Assembly: GCF_016888005.1 (NCBI RefSeq)
Contig: NZ_JAFDVE010000016.1
Location: 18,711-82,710, forward strand
DNA: 64,000 nt
Reading direction: 5' to 3'
Origin: Phycicoccus sp. CSK15P-2
GTDB lineage: Bacteria; Actinomycetota; Actinomycetes; Actinomycetales; Dermatophilaceae
Under the pieces are notes generated by a model, which worked only from the letters and a program-made list of their open reading frames with translations, did no database searches and was not told where the DNA came from. Position numbers and translations under genes: made by a program. Numbering within the stretch: position 1 is the stretch's first letter; every line of letters starts with the position of its first letter. Shown here piece by piece: positions 63,942-64,000 of the stretch.

Positions 63942-64000
63942 GGGGGGGGGGGAGGCCCCCGGGGCGGGGCGGGGTGGGCGCGCGGGGGGGGGGGGGGGGG
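63942..64000. repeat. Poly-G/C tail at window end
   Basis: Runs of 11 G (63942-63952) and 17 G (63984-64000) in almost pure G/C. It looks like a low-quality contig end rather than biological sequence. Confidence 0.7.

Overview
The window is 64 kb of very GC-rich, almost fully coding DNA with GTG starts, many 4-base stop/start overlaps and TANNNT boxes placed 6-7 bases before start codons. Gene content and order (rne-rplU-rpmA-obgE-proB, proA, nadD-rsfS-phosphatase, leuS, comEA-comEC; and rimP-nusA-rnpM-infB-rbfA-truB-ribF) are those of a high-GC actinobacterium. I infer Micrococcales, Intrasporangiaceae-like; no rRNA is present to settle this. I see no prophage, transposase, CRISPR array or defence system: this is a chromosomal backbone carrying interesting regulatory RNA and repeat structures.

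Layout. 1-9 kb: comEC (cut by the window edge) and comEA, a secreted GH16-like hydrolase, plsY, degV, an envelope protein, and a divergent response regulator/histidine kinase pair. 9-14 kb: a desulfurase-like aminotransferase under a SAM-IV riboswitch, then leuS, preceded by a tiny leaderless leader peptide with three consecutive Leu codons, a hairpin and a U-tailed terminator (classic attenuation). 14-18.7 kb: a DUF4396 membrane protein with a CsoR-like palindrome, a flavin monooxygenase, a gpx/metallophosphoesterase/tag operon, and tRNA-Ala with a duplicated 3' end and terminator. 18.8-31 kb: the phosphatase-rsfS-nadD operon, proA, proB, obgE, ribosomal proteins and RNase E/G, with a glycosyltransferase and pyridoxal kinase on the other strand.

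31-42.5 kb: the radical SAM pair TIGR03936/TIGR03960 split by an acetyltransferase, DinB, an FAD disulfide oxidoreductase plus PCMT-like methyltransferase, a DUF1501/DUF1800 export pair and a long-chain acyl-CoA ligase. 42.7-53 kb: ribF-truB-rbfA, a copper/heme module (His-rich membrane protein, PCu(A)C-like lipoprotein, DyP peroxidase), a 90-bp tandem repeat abutting infB, then infB-rnpM-nusA-rimP. 53-64 kb: DUF4439 lipoprotein, an antibiotic-kinase homologue with altered metal residues, aldehyde dehydrogenase, YyaL-like protein, an ApbE/FMN-binding/ferric-reductase flavin module and an amylosucrase.

Three places carry long G/C homopolymers (about 2791, 46581 and 63942 to the end) that look like sequencing or gap-fill artefacts; the last suggests the window ends at a poor contig end. 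The observations I rate highest are the leuS attenuator, the SAM-IV riboswitch, the CsoR-like site at the DUF4396 gene, and the repeated copying of gene 3' ends just downstream of tag, tRNA-Ala and infB.
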